IMG/VR virus record: IMGVR_UViG_3300027734_000091
Coordinates: 1-54,616 of that record
Direction: 5' to 3' (one strand)
DNA length: 54,616 nucleotides
DNA from: a virus
The translations under genes were made by a program, and so were the position numbers. Under the pieces are notes generated by a model, which ran no database searches, was not told the DNA's origin, and saw nothing but the letters and a program-made list of their open reading frames with translations. This document shows positions 30,208 through 40,126 of the stretch, piece by piece; positions within the stretch are counted from its first letter, which is position 1; each line of letters begins with the position of its first letter.

Positions 30208-33200
30208 ATGCAAAAACAGTTACAACGTAAAAAAGGCGGTCTTGCTCGAATGGCTGGCGGTGGTCAACCATCCAAAGTATTGGGTGGCAACATCATGGCT
30301 GGTGCAAGCTGGAACAGCCTAAACAACCTACTGGTCAATGACCTAACACAAGCGACAGGGCAACCCACAACAAACACAGCGGTAGGTGGTGCGACAACAG
30401 CCGACACCTATCAGCAACTGATGGACTTCATCAATGATGGTGGATCGTTTGACCCTAACGCTACAGTGTTCCTGCAAACGGGTGGCGTAGACTTTTTAAA
30501 GGGTGTACCCAAAGACGAGATCAAAGGGAACATCGACAAGATTCTTTCGACGTTAGAAGCGCAGGGTGTCAGCGTTGTTTTGACTGGCTCACCTTATGCC
30601 TCATCAATGGAGGATGTTGTCAGTAACAACTTTGATCCAAAGATTGATCCCCTTTTTCAAGAGGTTGCCAGCAAGTACAACAACGTCGCGCTGGTTGACT
30701 CAATGGGAGACATCTTGCAAGACAAGAGCCTGCTGTCTGACAACCTGCATCCTAACGAGACTGGAACCCGCAGGTATAACGACGACGTGCTGGGTGCTCT
30801 TAATCAACTGAAACAGCGTCAAGAACCGCAAACCCAAGGCGGCAGAGAAGCATCTGTGAACATTCCCCAAGAGATTGAGCGGATTACACAGGCTAGCGTT
30901 CCAGAAGAAAGGGATGTGCAAGACAACAAAGTTCAAGAGACTTTAGACATCCCTCAAGAGATTGAGCGCATCACACAAAAAAATGAACCAAGCAATGTAT
31001 TGCAAAATACTCAGGTGTCGCAAATAGCTGATCCAATTAAGCAAGAGTTTCAAGAAGCTATTACTCAACCTGCACCGCCTCCAGTTAACCTTCAGACCAC
31101 ACCAGAAGTACCAAGCACTCCAGACTACAGTCGTGCCTATGGTGCATTGGGCGGTGCTGAAAGTGTAAGCAACTTACGCAATCAGTTTTTGGGTATGGGT
31201 TTAGATGAAGGCGCTATTGGTGAAGTCTTTTCTAAATACTACTCACCTGAGTCTGATGCAACCCTTTTGGCTAAAAAAGGCGGCGCTATCCGTATGCAAG
31301 TCGGTGGTTTGACTGGACTAGCTAACCTCGGTAAAGCTGGCACCAGATTGTCTAAGGCAGAGATCGCTGGACTGCGTGCTCGAGGCATGGGGGTGCCGGG
31401 CATTGACTTCGCTGACCCTCTGAAAGCTCCCACCATGCGGATGTCTGAGGCGTTAGGTAATGTCGGCGCTGAAGGTAAGACACTAAACTTCACTGAGGCT
31501 GATCGTTCCAGAGTCTTTGCTGAAAACATGGGCGGTATAGGATTTACAGGTTTACAGAACTACTCACAACCACATAAACAGGCGCGGACTGTTTGGGGCT
31601 TTGGGAATCAATCTACCGCTGAGAAAAAGATTGCACAGAATGATCCAGAGAAAACAATATGGACAACCTACGCTGGATCACCAGAGCAACACAAATCCAA
31701 CACGGTGGTGGTCAAAGATGCCGTCAAGACACTGCAAGCGGCAAATCAAGCTGGCACTGTTAACCCAGAGCAAATCAAGCTAATCAACCAACGTATCAAG
31801 CAAGCAAAGAACGACAAGGGCAACCCGCTGTTCTCTGACGACTTTGACATTACCGACCCCCAAGCAATCAATGCGGCTACGACCTTTGAGCGCCGTACAG
31901 CTATCAGCGATGCATTGATGGGTGTGGGTGTCAGGAAGCCGATGATTAGCAAAGAGTTCAAAGCGGCTAACCCTAACGTCAAATACAACGATGCCTCAAA
32001 CATCAGTCGCATCTTGACTCGCGAGACTGACCCAGTATTGGCTAATGCAAACACGTTTGATGTTGGGCCGCACCTGTTTGTGATGGACAACAAGATCATC
32101 AACCGAGCAGACCTTAACGAGGCATTCCCAGTTCAAGTGACTGGTGACGATCTTGGTATGAGGTTTAAACCAACACCAGTTCGATCTGCCGCGCCAGAAT
32201 TTATGAAGAAAAAAGGCTACGGGCCAACCGACCCAGTCAATGCTTGGGCTATGTCGCGTGGCAACCCAAAGCAGTTTGTCAGCGAAGAGTATTTGACCAA
32301 CCTCCAAAAGGAAGGTTACAAGGATGGTGGATCAGCAGAGCGTCCACCTTTCCACGACTTCGATAAGATTATGAACCGCAAAGACGGAGGTACTGTGAAC
32401 ACATCATTTGAACAACGCCTAAAGAGCGCACTCGACCAACATATGGCTGTTGGAGGCGTCGTAGAGCGTCGCTACGCTGAAGCTGGCTCAGTTCCTGCAC
32501 CTACCCCCCAAGAGTTGGAAAAGATGGCTGACGCGCAGGGTGCGGCATTTGGTGTATTCCCCCAGATGGCAAGCCAACGGTTCCAGCAACCATCCCAAAC
32601 AATGGACAAGGCGTCTGAGATGCTGAAGGCTCAGGTTACAAAGGAGTGGGAGCAGGCGGGACGACCCGGCGGAGCCAAGGGCTTATCCCTTCGCATCGGC
32701 GCGGTGTTGGCTGGACAAGTTCCTGACATTGCTAATCTTGCGCAGAGCGTGATCCCCGGTCTAAACAAGCCTGCCTCAGTGCTCGACCCTGAAGGAGAGA
32801 AGGTCGCTAAGTTCCCCATGTCTGGTACGTCTACCGACATCAAGAACGCCATGCGCAACAAGGGAATGATCAACGAGGACGAGTACCCTATTGCTGAAAT
32901 GTTAGGTGCCTTTGCCGCACCGTATGCCGCTGTTAAAGCACCACGCGCTATTGAAGGTGGTCTTAACTCAGTGACTGCCGCCGCTCGTCGTCCATTTACC
33001 CCAGCAACTCTGACGACTGAGGCTGTTGCTCCTGACTTAGCAAAGTTCAAACCACGCGAGTTTCAAGATGAAGTTACTAGGCAAATGATTGGTGAAGGCG
33101 CGGCTGTTCCGATGACCAACATGGGTGGTCGCAAGACTACTCAGCGCGGCGGTCAAGGCGTCTACATGAACAACGAAGGACAACTTGAGTTGAACCCTAT

Positions 33201-33717
33201 GGTTGGTGTTGACGTACCTCGTGCTGGAAACCTTTCCACCAATAAATCATTGCGTCGCGACATTGCAACCGCAGGTCAAGAGTTGAACCAAGAGGCTATG
33301 GCGGCACATCGCTTTGTTCCTATGGCAACCAACAACATTAAAGATGCTACAGCGATGATGGTGACTGGCCCTAACGGTCGCGCCCTGAGCAACGAAGAAG
33401 TAATTGCGCTGGGGAAGAACATCCCCGGTCTCATCGTCAGCCACAGCCCCCGCACTGGTGGCGTGTTCCTTGCCAACGACCCTTACGCTGGCGGTGATCC
33501 AATGAAGAAGTTCCTCAACGCCCAATCCGTTGCTGGTCAAATTCTGGGAAATAAAGCCAAGATTCAATTTGGTAAAGCTGACGCTAACAAAGACTTGATG
33601 TACATGATGCGCCATCAATATGCTGAAGAAGGCGGTCGTGGTACATCCCCAACGGCGCAGGCTATACGCGAGTCACTCAAGCGCAAAGATCAAACGATCC
33701 CTACTGTGCGTAACTAA
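30208..33717 (+). CDS. Giant virion protein with degenerate SGNH domain
   Basis: Residues about 22-195 of this 1,169-aa protein follow the SGNH/GDSL hydrolase plan. Block I reads L-G-G-N-I-M-A-G where G-D-S is expected, block III T-G-G-V-D where G-x-N-D is expected, and block V S-D-N-L-H-P intact (Asp 178, His 181). The nucleophile Ser and the oxyanion Asn are therefore missing. The rest has K-K-G-G and M-A-V-G-G motifs and a 700-residue region of unknown fold. Its place between terL and portal is unusual; a virion or ejected role is likely. Confidence 0.6.
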   Translation: MQKQLQRKKGGLARMAGGGQPSKVLGGNIMAGASWNSLNNLLVNDLTQATGQPTTNTAVGGATTADTYQQLMDFINDGGSFDPNATVFLQTGGVDFLKGVPKDEIKGNIDKILSTLEAQGVSVVLTGSPYASSMEDVVSNNFDPKIDPLFQEVASKYNNVALVDSMGDILQDKSLLSDNLHPNETGTRRYNDDVLGALNQLKQRQEPQTQGGREASVNIPQEIERITQASVPEERDVQDNKVQETLDIPQEIERITQKNEPSNVLQNTQVSQIADPIKQEFQEAITQPAPPPVNLQTTPEVPSTPDYSRAYGALGGAESVSNLRNQFLGMGLDEGAIGEVFSKYYSPESDATLLAKKGGAIRMQVGGLTGLANLGKAGTRLSKAEIAGLRARGMGVPGIDFADPLKAPTMRMSEALGNVGAEGKTLNFTEADRSRVFAENMGGIGFTGLQNYSQPHKQARTVWGFGNQSTAEKKIAQNDPEKTIWTTYAGSPEQHKSNTVVVKDAVKTLQAANQAGTVNPEQIKLINQRIKQAKNDKGNPLFSDDFDITDPQAINAATTFERRTAISDALMGVGVRKPMISKEFKAANPNVKYNDASNISRILTRETDPVLANANTFDVGPHLFVMDNKIINRADLNEAFPVQVTGDDLGMRFKPTPVRSAAPEFMKKKGYGPTDPVNAWAMSRGNPKQFVSEEYLTNLQKEGYKDGGSAERPPFHDFDKIMNRKDGGTVNTSFEQRLKSALDQHMAVGGVVERRYAEAGSVPAPTPQELEKMADAQGAAFGVFPQMASQRFQQPSQTMDKASEMLKAQVTKEWEQAGRPGGAKGLSLRIGAVLAGQVPDIANLAQSVIPGLNKPASVLDPEGEKVAKFPMSGTSTDIKNAMRNKGMINEDEYPIAEMLGAFAAPYAAVKAPRAIEGGLNSVTAAARRPFTPATLTTEAVAPDLAKFKPREFQDEVTRQMIGEGAAVPMTNMGGRKTTQRGGQGVYMNNEGQLELNPMVGVDVPRAGNLSTNKSLRRDIATAGQELNQEAMAAHRFVPMATNNIKDATAMMVTGPNGRALSNEEVIALGKNIPGLIVSHSPRTGGVFLANDPYAGGDPMKKFLNAQSVAGQILGNKAKIQFGKADANKDLMYMMRHQYAEEGGRGTSPTAQAIRESLKRKDQTIPTVRN

Positions 33718-33728
33718 GGAATAAGAAC

Positions 33729-36206
33729 ATGGCAAAACAAATGCCCATCGACCAAGAATTTGACCGCTTTATTGACGGACTTAAAAACAACAAAGACGGT
33801 AGTGCTGACGTTGAAGTAGACGAAGACATCAGCGACGTTGAAGAACTAGAGGACGGCTCCGCTATCGTTCGCATGGGCGATGACAAGACGCCTGAAGAGG
33901 ATGCTGAGTTCTATGAAAACCTTTCCGAAGAAGTTGTCAACCTGTACGACCTTGACAAGATTGGAATGCGTTACCTTGACCTGATTGAGAAAGACAAGGA
34001 AGCACGAGAGCAACGCGACAAGCAGTATGAAGAAGGACTGAAACGCACGGGTTTAGGGAATGACTCACCGGGCGGTGCTCAGTTCATGGGTGCCAGCAAA
34101 GTTGTTCACCCCGTGATGGCTGAGGCGTGCGTTGACTTTGCCGCTCGTGCCATCAAGGAATTGTTCCCGCCAGATGGCCCTGTCCGCACAAAGATCATGG
34201 GCGAGGCTACTGAGGAGAAAACAGAACGAGCAGAGCGCAAACGCGACTGGGCTAACTGGCAGTTGACTGAACAGATCGAAGAGTTCCGCGATGAACAGGA
34301 ACAGTTGCTGACTCAGCTTCCCCTTGGTGGTTCGCAGTACATGAAACTGTGGTACGACGAGCAAAAAAAGCGCCCCTGCGCTGAGTTCGTTCCTATCGAC
34401 AACGTGATGCTTCCCTATGCGGCTGTGAACTTCTACACTGCCCAGCGCGTGACTGAGATGCAAGACATCACAGGGATGGAGTTCAAGCGCCGCATTGATT
34501 CTGGTTTGTACCGCGACATTGACTTTGTTCGCGCTACGTCAGAACCTGAGCAAACAGCCTCAGAAAAAGCTAACGACAAGATTGAGGGTAGGTCTTACGG
34601 TGACAACGAAGACGGTCTGCGCAAGGTTTATCACATCTACACATTCCTTGAGATTGAAGACGACCCAATTACCAAGGGCGAGTTGGCTCCCTACATCCTG
34701 ATGATTGACGAACTTGAAAGCAAAGTTCTTGGGTTGTACCGTAACTGGGAAGAGGGTGACGACACAATGACCAAGTTAGATTGGCTCATTGAGTTTAAAT
34801 TTATCCCTTGGAGGGGTGCATACGCTATTGGGCTACCCCAACTCATTGGAGGTCTCACAGCCGCCTTGACGGGTGCTCTACGCGCCTTGCTGGACACTGC
34901 GCACATCAACAACTCAGCAACGATGCTGAAGTTGAAAGGTGCAAAGGTTTCTGGTCAATCACAGAACATTGAGGTGACTCAGGTGACGGAGATCGAAGCA
35001 GGGCCGGGCGTCAACGACATCCGCCAAATCGCTATGCCCATGCCGTTCAATGCACCATCTCCCGTTCTATTCCAATTGCTTGGTTGGCTTACTACTGCCG
35101 CCAAAGGCGTGGTCACCACTGCTGAGGAAAAGATTGGTGATGTATCTGCCAATACTCCTGTGGGAACTACGCAGGCTTTGATTGAGCAAGGTGCGGCGGT
35201 GTTCTCCGCTATTCACGCACGTTTGCATGAGAGCCAGCGCAGAGTGTTAGGTGTGCTTGGTCGCATCAACCGCTGGTACTTGGACGATATGCGAAGAGGT
35301 GACGACGTTGCTGAGTTACCTATTAGCCGTGAAGACTTTAAAAAAAACAGCGACATTGTTCCTGTTTCTGATCCGCACATTTTCTCTGAAACTCAGCGCA
35401 TGGCGCAGATGCAAGCGGTGCTTCAGATGTCGGCGGCAAATCCGGGGATGTTTGACCAAAAAGCCGTGTTGAGCCGAATGCTTAAGCAGTTGAAGGTTCC
35501 TGACATTCAAGAGTTACTACCTAACGCTACTAAGCCGATGGAGCACAACGCCGCTGACGAGAACGCCGCAATGTCTTTAGGCAAATCGTCGTTTGCATAC
35601 CCTAACCAAGATCACTTAGCGCACATCCAAGTTCACCTAACTTTTGGTCTTGATCCAATGCTGGGTTCTAACAACTTGATTGCACCGAAGTTTATTCCAC
35701 AGGCTTTGGAGCACATCAAGCAACACATGATGCTGTGGTACACAAGTCAGATGAGTGCTTATGTGACTGCTGGTACGGACTTGAAGCTAGGCCCTTACGA
35801 GGACAGCAAGCTGGCTCCCGACATTGATCGCGCTATGGCTATTGCATCTGATCACGTCAAATTGGATACCGCTGAGGTTTTCAAAGGCGTGCTACCAGCC
35901 CTTCAGCAGTTGGGTCAAGTCATGCAACAGTTCAAGCCACCAGCACCTCCTATGGAAGGCGAAGCACAAGCTGTGTTGCAGGCTTCTATGGCAGAGACAC
36001 AACGACGCACTGCACGCGACCAAGCGGACATGGCGCAGAAGGCAAAAGAATTGCAAGCGAAGATCGCTATGAACGCCGAAGACAACCTGACGAAAGAACG
36101 GATGATGACGGCAGACCTCACGGTCGAAGAGATCAAATTGCAAAGGGAGCAGGAAGAGACAGCACTCAAACTGCAAAATGTTACACAACGCAACTTAGGA
36201 GATTGA
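33729..36206 (+). CDS. Portal protein
   Basis: The 825-aa protein forms the dodecameric portal ring at the head vertex through which DNA passes. After an acidic N-terminus it has G-A-S-K-V-V-H-P-V-M-A-E-A and A-I-K-E-L-F-P-P, which I associate with large portals of SU10/T7-like podoviruses. There is a long helical Gln/Ala/Glu-rich C-terminus, likely the barrel. Its length is at the upper end for portals. AAGGAATAAGAAC precedes the ATG. Confidence 0.85.
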   Translation: MAKQMPIDQEFDRFIDGLKNNKDGSADVEVDEDISDVEELEDGSAIVRMGDDKTPEEDAEFYENLSEEVVNLYDLDKIGMRYLDLIEKDKEAREQRDKQYEEGLKRTGLGNDSPGGAQFMGASKVVHPVMAEACVDFAARAIKELFPPDGPVRTKIMGEATEEKTERAERKRDWANWQLTEQIEEFRDEQEQLLTQLPLGGSQYMKLWYDEQKKRPCAEFVPIDNVMLPYAAVNFYTAQRVTEMQDITGMEFKRRIDSGLYRDIDFVRATSEPEQTASEKANDKIEGRSYGDNEDGLRKVYHIYTFLEIEDDPITKGELAPYILMIDELESKVLGLYRNWEEGDDTMTKLDWLIEFKFIPWRGAYAIGLPQLIGGLTAALTGALRALLDTAHINNSATMLKLKGAKVSGQSQNIEVTQVTEIEAGPGVNDIRQIAMPMPFNAPSPVLFQLLGWLTTAAKGVVTTAEEKIGDVSANTPVGTTQALIEQGAAVFSAIHARLHESQRRVLGVLGRINRWYLDDMRRGDDVAELPISREDFKKNSDIVPVSDPHIFSETQRMAQMQAVLQMSAANPGMFDQKAVLSRMLKQLKVPDIQELLPNATKPMEHNAADENAAMSLGKSSFAYPNQDHLAHIQVHLTFGLDPMLGSNNLIAPKFIPQALEHIKQHMMLWYTSQMSAYVTAGTDLKLGPYEDSKLAPDIDRAMAIASDHVKLDTAEVFKGVLPALQQLGQVMQQFKPPAPPMEGEAQAVLQASMAETQRRTARDQADMAQKAKELQAKIAMNAEDNLTKERMMTADLTVEEIKLQREQEETALKLQNVTQRNLGD

Positions 36207-36207
36207 A

Positions 36208-36387
36208 ATGGCTACTACTGACAAAGAGCAACAAAGCGAACAAGTCAAGCAACACACCCGCATGGCGGCTGGCGCTTGGGTTACAGGCGACACATTAAAA
36301 GAGAAGGGTACAGCGACACTACCAAAAGCTAACAGCGACCACGGGAATTTCTCCCAAAACAAGGGCGTGGACAAGAGCAACGCATGA
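36208..36387 (+). CDS. 59-aa head-region protein
   Basis: The small hydrophilic, probably disordered peptide has TTAGGAG six bases before the ATG and is coupled to the next gene (ATGA). It is probably a structural or assembly peptide by position only. Confidence 0.6.
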   Translation: MATTDKEQQSEQVKQHTRMAAGAWVTGDTLKEKGTATLPKANSDHGNFSQNKGVDKSNA

Positions 36388-36572
36388 GGTACATATCCGA
36401 CTTTATCGGTGCTGTAGAAGCGCGTAAAGCTGAGATTGCTAAGTCGGTTATTGCGGGAAACTGCATCAACTACGAGGCATATCAAAGGCTAGTCGGTACC
36501 AATGCGGGTCTTGAAGAAGCCCTTGACATCCTAAACAACCTTTTAAAGGAAGAAGAAGACGATGACAGATAG
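36384..36572 (+). CDS. Small conserved head-region protein
   Basis: The 62-aa protein is helical, with I-G-A-V-E-A-R-K and N-Y-E-A-Y-Q-R-L-V-G and an acidic end. I recall this pattern in other short-tailed phages between portal and scaffold; its function is unknown. It overlaps both neighbours. Confidence 0.65.
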   Translation: MRYISDFIGAVEARKAEIAKSVIAGNCINYEAYQRLVGTNAGLEEALDILNNLLKEEEDDDR

Positions 36573-36984
36573 CACGGTAGCGGGTAATGCCGCTGATTTG
36601 CAGGATGCTTTTCCTGCTGTAGACCCCGGAGCACTGCCCCTTGGCGCACGAGTATTAGTTCAGTTACGAATCGCCAAGAAACGAATGACAGAATCGGGGA
36701 TTATCTTGCCTGAAGAAACCCGCGATACCGAGAGGGCGCAAAACCCAGTCGGTAAAGTGGTGGCTATCGGCCCATTAGCGTTCAAGAAGCGCGACACAAT
36801 GGAGGCGTGGCCTGAAGGCTCGTGGTGCAGTGTGGGTGATTACCTGCGCGTACCCAAATGGACTGGCGACCGCTGGTTTGTTCCACATAACAACGAAGAA
36901 AACGTCGAGTTTATGGTGCTGAACGACCACGAAGTGATCGCCAAAATCACTGGTAACCCCCTTGAAGTGAAGGCATTCGTATGA
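36562..36984 (+). CDS. GroES-like co-chaperonin
   Basis: The 140-aa protein has the Cpn10 fold signature P-L-G-A-R-V-L-V-Q at 26-34, a mobile-loop-like G-I-I-L-P-E-E-T (46-53) and V-G-K-V-V-A-I-G-P, then a V-G-D-Y-L-R-V strand. By analogy to T4 gp31 it would cap host GroEL and help fold the capsid protein. It lies between portal and scaffold genes, which fits. The insertion after the mobile loop makes it longer than host GroES. Confidence 0.8.
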   Translation: MTDSTVAGNAADLQDAFPAVDPGALPLGARVLVQLRIAKKRMTESGIILPEETRDTERAQNPVGKVVAIGPLAFKKRDTMEAWPEGSWCSVGDYLRVPKWTGDRWFVPHNNEENVEFMVLNDHEVIAKITGNPLEVKAFV

Positions 36985-37979
36985 GTACCGAGCAACAAAA
37001 TGCTGAAAAGCAAGAAGTCATCACGATTCAGGAAGAAGTCGACGGTTCAGCAACAATTGAACTGCCAGATAGCATCCCATCCCCTGATGAACAGCCAGAT
37101 GCAGGTCACGAAGACTCTGATGAAGCTGATGAACGAGCCAGACGTGCTGAATTAGCCGCTGGTGGTGAGGTAGACGCCGATGCGGAGGCTCTGCGAGAGC
37201 AGAAACGTCAGAAACGACGCTCACGCAAGGAGTACCACCGCAACGTCGAGCAAGAAAAAAACGTCAAAATCCAACATTTGGAGCGCGTTAATCAAGAAAT
37301 GCTCGAGCGAATGGCGGTTTTGGAGAAAAAGTCGCATGGAAGTGAGTTAGCACGCCTTAATAAGGCGATTGAAGACCAACACAATCGCATTTTGTTTGCA
37401 AAGCAGAAGATTTCAGAGGCAACAGCCACTGGAAACGGTGATTTGCTGACTAATGCGCAGGAAATGTGGTTTGAAGCACGACGCAACGCTGAGGCTCTTG
37501 AAAACATCAAGAAAAAAGCCACGGCACCACGTCGTCAACGCACTATTCAAGCACCTGATCCAACCGTACAGAACTTTGCAAACCAATGGATGTCAAACAA
37601 TCAGTGGTATGACCCCAAAGGCAAGGATTCCGACTCAAAAATCGCTTTGACGATTGATGCGGCACTTGCTGAAGACGGTTATTCACCCCAAACTGCGGAA
37701 TTTTGGGAAGAACTTGACAACCGCTTGCAAAAGTACCTACCTCACCGTTATACTGATAACGCAAACGAGAGAACAACACAACGGAGACCCCGTAATGTAG
37801 TGACGAGTTCGGGACGCGAAGCGGCGTCGAGTAGTGGTGGTAGAAATACTTTTACTCTGAACCCAGATCAGGTCAGAGCCATGAAAGATGCGGGTATGTG
37901 GGACGATCCCGACAAGAGAGCGCGAATGGTCGCGAGGTATGCTAAAGAAGCACGTCAAAACAACGGTTATAGGAGTTGA
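36981..37979 (+). CDS. Scaffolding-like head assembly protein
   Basis: The 332-aa protein is acidic at the N-terminus, then basic and coiled-coil (about residues 65-160, rich in K, E, Q). It has a Ser/Thr/Asn linker and a C-terminal helix with M-W-D-D-P-D-K-R-A-R-M. Extended helical shape and position ahead of the capsid genes fit a scaffold. No protease is visible. Confidence 0.7.
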   Translation: MSTEQQNAEKQEVITIQEEVDGSATIELPDSIPSPDEQPDAGHEDSDEADERARRAELAAGGEVDADAEALREQKRQKRRSRKEYHRNVEQEKNVKIQHLERVNQEMLERMAVLEKKSHGSELARLNKAIEDQHNRILFAKQKISEATATGNGDLLTNAQEMWFEARRNAEALENIKKKATAPRRQRTIQAPDPTVQNFANQWMSNNQWYDPKGKDSDSKIALTIDAALAEDGYSPQTAEFWEELDNRLQKYLPHRYTDNANERTTQRRPRNVVTSSGREAASSSGGRNTFTLNPDQVRAMKDAGMWDDPDKRARMVARYAKEARQNNGYRS

Positions 37980-37981
37980 AA

Positions 37982-38521
37982 ATGGATTCTCGTTTAAAGA
38001 AAAATTTGTCTGCTGGTGGACGCGAAAGTCGCGCGAGTCTTGACCAAAGTCGAGAGGCACCCGAAGACCAGTTCGTATCATCTGATGAGCGTCGCAAGAT
38101 GTGGAAAGATGAGTGGACACAAAGCGCGTTGCCCAATGTCCCTGAAGTTAAGGGATGGCATCATTGCTGGTTATCGTCAACCAATGCGTATGACAGCATT
38201 GACAAGAGGATCAGATTAGGTTATGTACCCGTGAAAGCGGACGAGATGACTGGGTTTGATAACTATCGAGTCAAGTCTGGAGAACAAACTGGTTATATCG
38301 CGTGTAATGAGATGATCTTGTACAAAATTCCTATGGACTTGTATCAAGATGTTATGGCTCATTTTCACCATGATGCACCGCTTGAGGAAGCGAACAAGAT
38401 TCGACTGCAAGCAGAGCAACAAGTGGGACGCGATAGCCGAGGTAGACCCTTGGGACAGATTGAAGGCGATGGTATGGACAACATTGATAAACCGATACCT
38501 GCTCCGCATTTTGCTGGGTAG
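37982..38521 (+). CDS. Conserved head-region protein
   Basis: The start was set at ATG 37982 with AGGAG six bases upstream; a TTG two codons earlier is inside the ribosome site spacing. The 179-aa protein has G-W-H-H-C-W-L-S-S-T-N and R-I-R-L-G-Y-V-P-V, recalled from other aquatic podoviruses near the capsid gene. The role is unknown, probably structural. Confidence 0.65.
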   Translation: MDSRLKKNLSAGGRESRASLDQSREAPEDQFVSSDERRKMWKDEWTQSALPNVPEVKGWHHCWLSSTNAYDSIDKRIRLGYVPVKADEMTGFDNYRVKSGEQTGYIACNEMILYKIPMDLYQDVMAHFHHDAPLEEANKIRLQAEQQVGRDSRGRPLGQIEGDGMDNIDKPIPAPHFAG

Positions 38522-38550
38522 GAATGTTTTAACAAACAAGGAGTAAGACT

Positions 38551-39123
38551 ATGTCTTCAACATCTGCTCCGTTCGGTATGCGCCCATCGTTCCATCCTTC
38601 TGGTTTGGATCGCGCTGTCGCATTACCCAACGGTATCGCCTCTGCCTACGGAACTGGCATTTTAAAAGGTCAACCCGTAGCACTTAACACCAGCGGTAAC
38701 ATTATTGCCGCTACTGCTGGTAGCGCCTATCAAGGTGCTTTTGCTGGTCACGAGTACACCGACCTAACTGGTCGTCGTCTTGTCAGCAACCAATGGATTG
38801 CAAGCACTGCATACCAAACTGGTTCTGAAGTAACCTACTACTATTCTGACCCGAACATCGTTTACGACATTCAGGCTAATGGTAGTTTGGCTCAAACCTC
38901 CATTGGAGATCAAGCAGACTTTGCAAGCATTACCGCTGGTTCTACAACCACTGGTTTGTCGCAATGCATGATTTCTACCTCGTTGGCAGGTTCTAGTGCT
39001 GTTGGTGATATGCGTATCATCGGACTCACGCCTGCTGTTGACAATGCTTGGGGCGATGCTTACACAGTAGTGCAAGTACAAGTCTCTCGTAGTCAATTTG
39101 TTGCAACCATTAACGCCATCTAA
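38551..39123 (+). CDS. Head decoration-like protein
   Basis: The 190-aa beta-rich protein begins S-A-P-F-G-M-R-P-S and has G-I-L-K-G-Q-P-V-A-L and Y-Q-G-A-F-A-G motifs. It stands just before the major capsid gene with AAGGAG upstream. Decoration or capsid-stabilising proteins often occupy this place. No catalytic residues are seen. Confidence 0.6.
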   Translation: MSSTSAPFGMRPSFHPSGLDRAVALPNGIASAYGTGILKGQPVALNTSGNIIAATAGSAYQGAFAGHEYTDLTGRRLVSNQWIASTAYQTGSEVTYYYSDPNIVYDIQANGSLAQTSIGDQADFASITAGSTTTGLSQCMISTSLAGSSAVGDMRIIGLTPAVDNAWGDAYTVVQVQVSRSQFVATINAI

Positions 39124-39134
39124 GGAGTCCAATC

Positions 39135-40049
39135 ATGGCCGCACCAATGCGCAGTACGGACTTTAGAAGTATTGTTGAACCTATCCTCAACGAATGCTTC
39201 GATGGAGTCTATGACCAACGTACCGATGAATGGTCACGGGTTTTCCGTGAGCAAGAAGGTATTCCCCGTAACTACCACGAAGAACCAGTCCTTTATGGAT
39301 TTGGTGCCGCACCTCAACTTCCTGATGGAACACCTGTGTCCTATCAGCAAGGTGGTGTTCTCTTCTTGCAACGCTATGTGTACAACGTGTATGGTTTAGC
39401 CTTCGCGTTGACCAAAGTGTTGGTTGAAGATGGCGACCATATCCGTATTGGTCAGGTTTATGCACGTCACTTGGCACAGTCTTTGATTGAAACCAAAGAA
39501 ACTTTGTCAGCAAACGTGTTGAATCGTGCGTTTAACTCGAGCTACCCCGGCGGTGACGGCGTGTCTCTGAGTAATTCAGCGCACCCCATTGTGAATGGCA
39601 CATTTAGCAACTTGCTGACTACTGCCGCTAACTTGTCTCAGACTTCTCTTGAGCAGATGTTGATCCAAATCCGTCAAGCGGTGGACAACAATGGTAAGAA
39701 GATTCGTTTGGTTCCACGTCAACTGATTGTGGCACCGGGCAACGTCTTCCAAGCTGAAGTTCTGTTGAAGTCTGTCCTGCGCTCAGGTACTGGCAACAAC
39801 GACATTAACCCTGTTAAGTCTATCGGTCTTTTGGACGAAGGCGCGGCGGTGTTGTCACGTTTGACCAGTGCTACAGCATTCTGGGTACAGACTGATGCTC
39901 CTGAAGGCATGAAGTTGCTGATGCGTCGCAAACTCGAGAAAACTATGGAAGGTGATTTCGAGACCGACTCTATGCGCTACAAAGCTACAGAGCGTTACCA
40001 AGTGGGCTTCACTGATCCACGCGCCGTGTACGGCACGCCCGGCGTCTAA
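39135..40049 (+). CDS. Major capsid protein
   Basis: The 304-aa protein has Y-V-Y-N-V-Y-G-L-A-F-A-L-T-K-V-L-V-E-D, the L-V-P-R-Q-L-I-V-A-P-G-N-V region and an F-W-V-Q-T-D-A-P-E-G-M-K end, which resemble the Mu gpT-like HK97-fold head subunit. It follows the GroES, scaffold and decoration genes and is followed by a strong terminator, as expected for the most highly made late protein. AAGGAG precedes the ATG. Confidence 0.85.
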   Translation: MAAPMRSTDFRSIVEPILNECFDGVYDQRTDEWSRVFREQEGIPRNYHEEPVLYGFGAAPQLPDGTPVSYQQGGVLFLQRYVYNVYGLAFALTKVLVEDGDHIRIGQVYARHLAQSLIETKETLSANVLNRAFNSSYPGGDGVSLSNSAHPIVNGTFSNLLTTAANLSQTSLEQMLIQIRQAVDNNGKKIRLVPRQLIVAPGNVFQAEVLLKSVLRSGTGNNDINPVKSIGLLDEGAAVLSRLTSATAFWVQTDAPEGMKLLMRRKLEKTMEGDFETDSMRYKATERYQVGFTDPRAVYGTPGV

Positions 40050-40061
40050 CCCACGCCACGA

Positions 40062-40094
40062 GGGGGTTGGGATAACACCTAACCCCTTTTTTTT
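40062..40094 (+). terminator. Rho-independent terminator after capsid gene
   Basis: A nine-pair stem (GGGGTTGGG with CCTAACCCC, one G-T) with a six-base loop runs into eight T residues. It lies 13 bases after the capsid stop inside the late block. It probably ends part of the transcripts and lowers expression of the genes behind it. Confidence 0.9.
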
Positions 40095-40126
40095 AATGTT
40101 TGGTCAAACTTTTCAAGGAGCAGACC

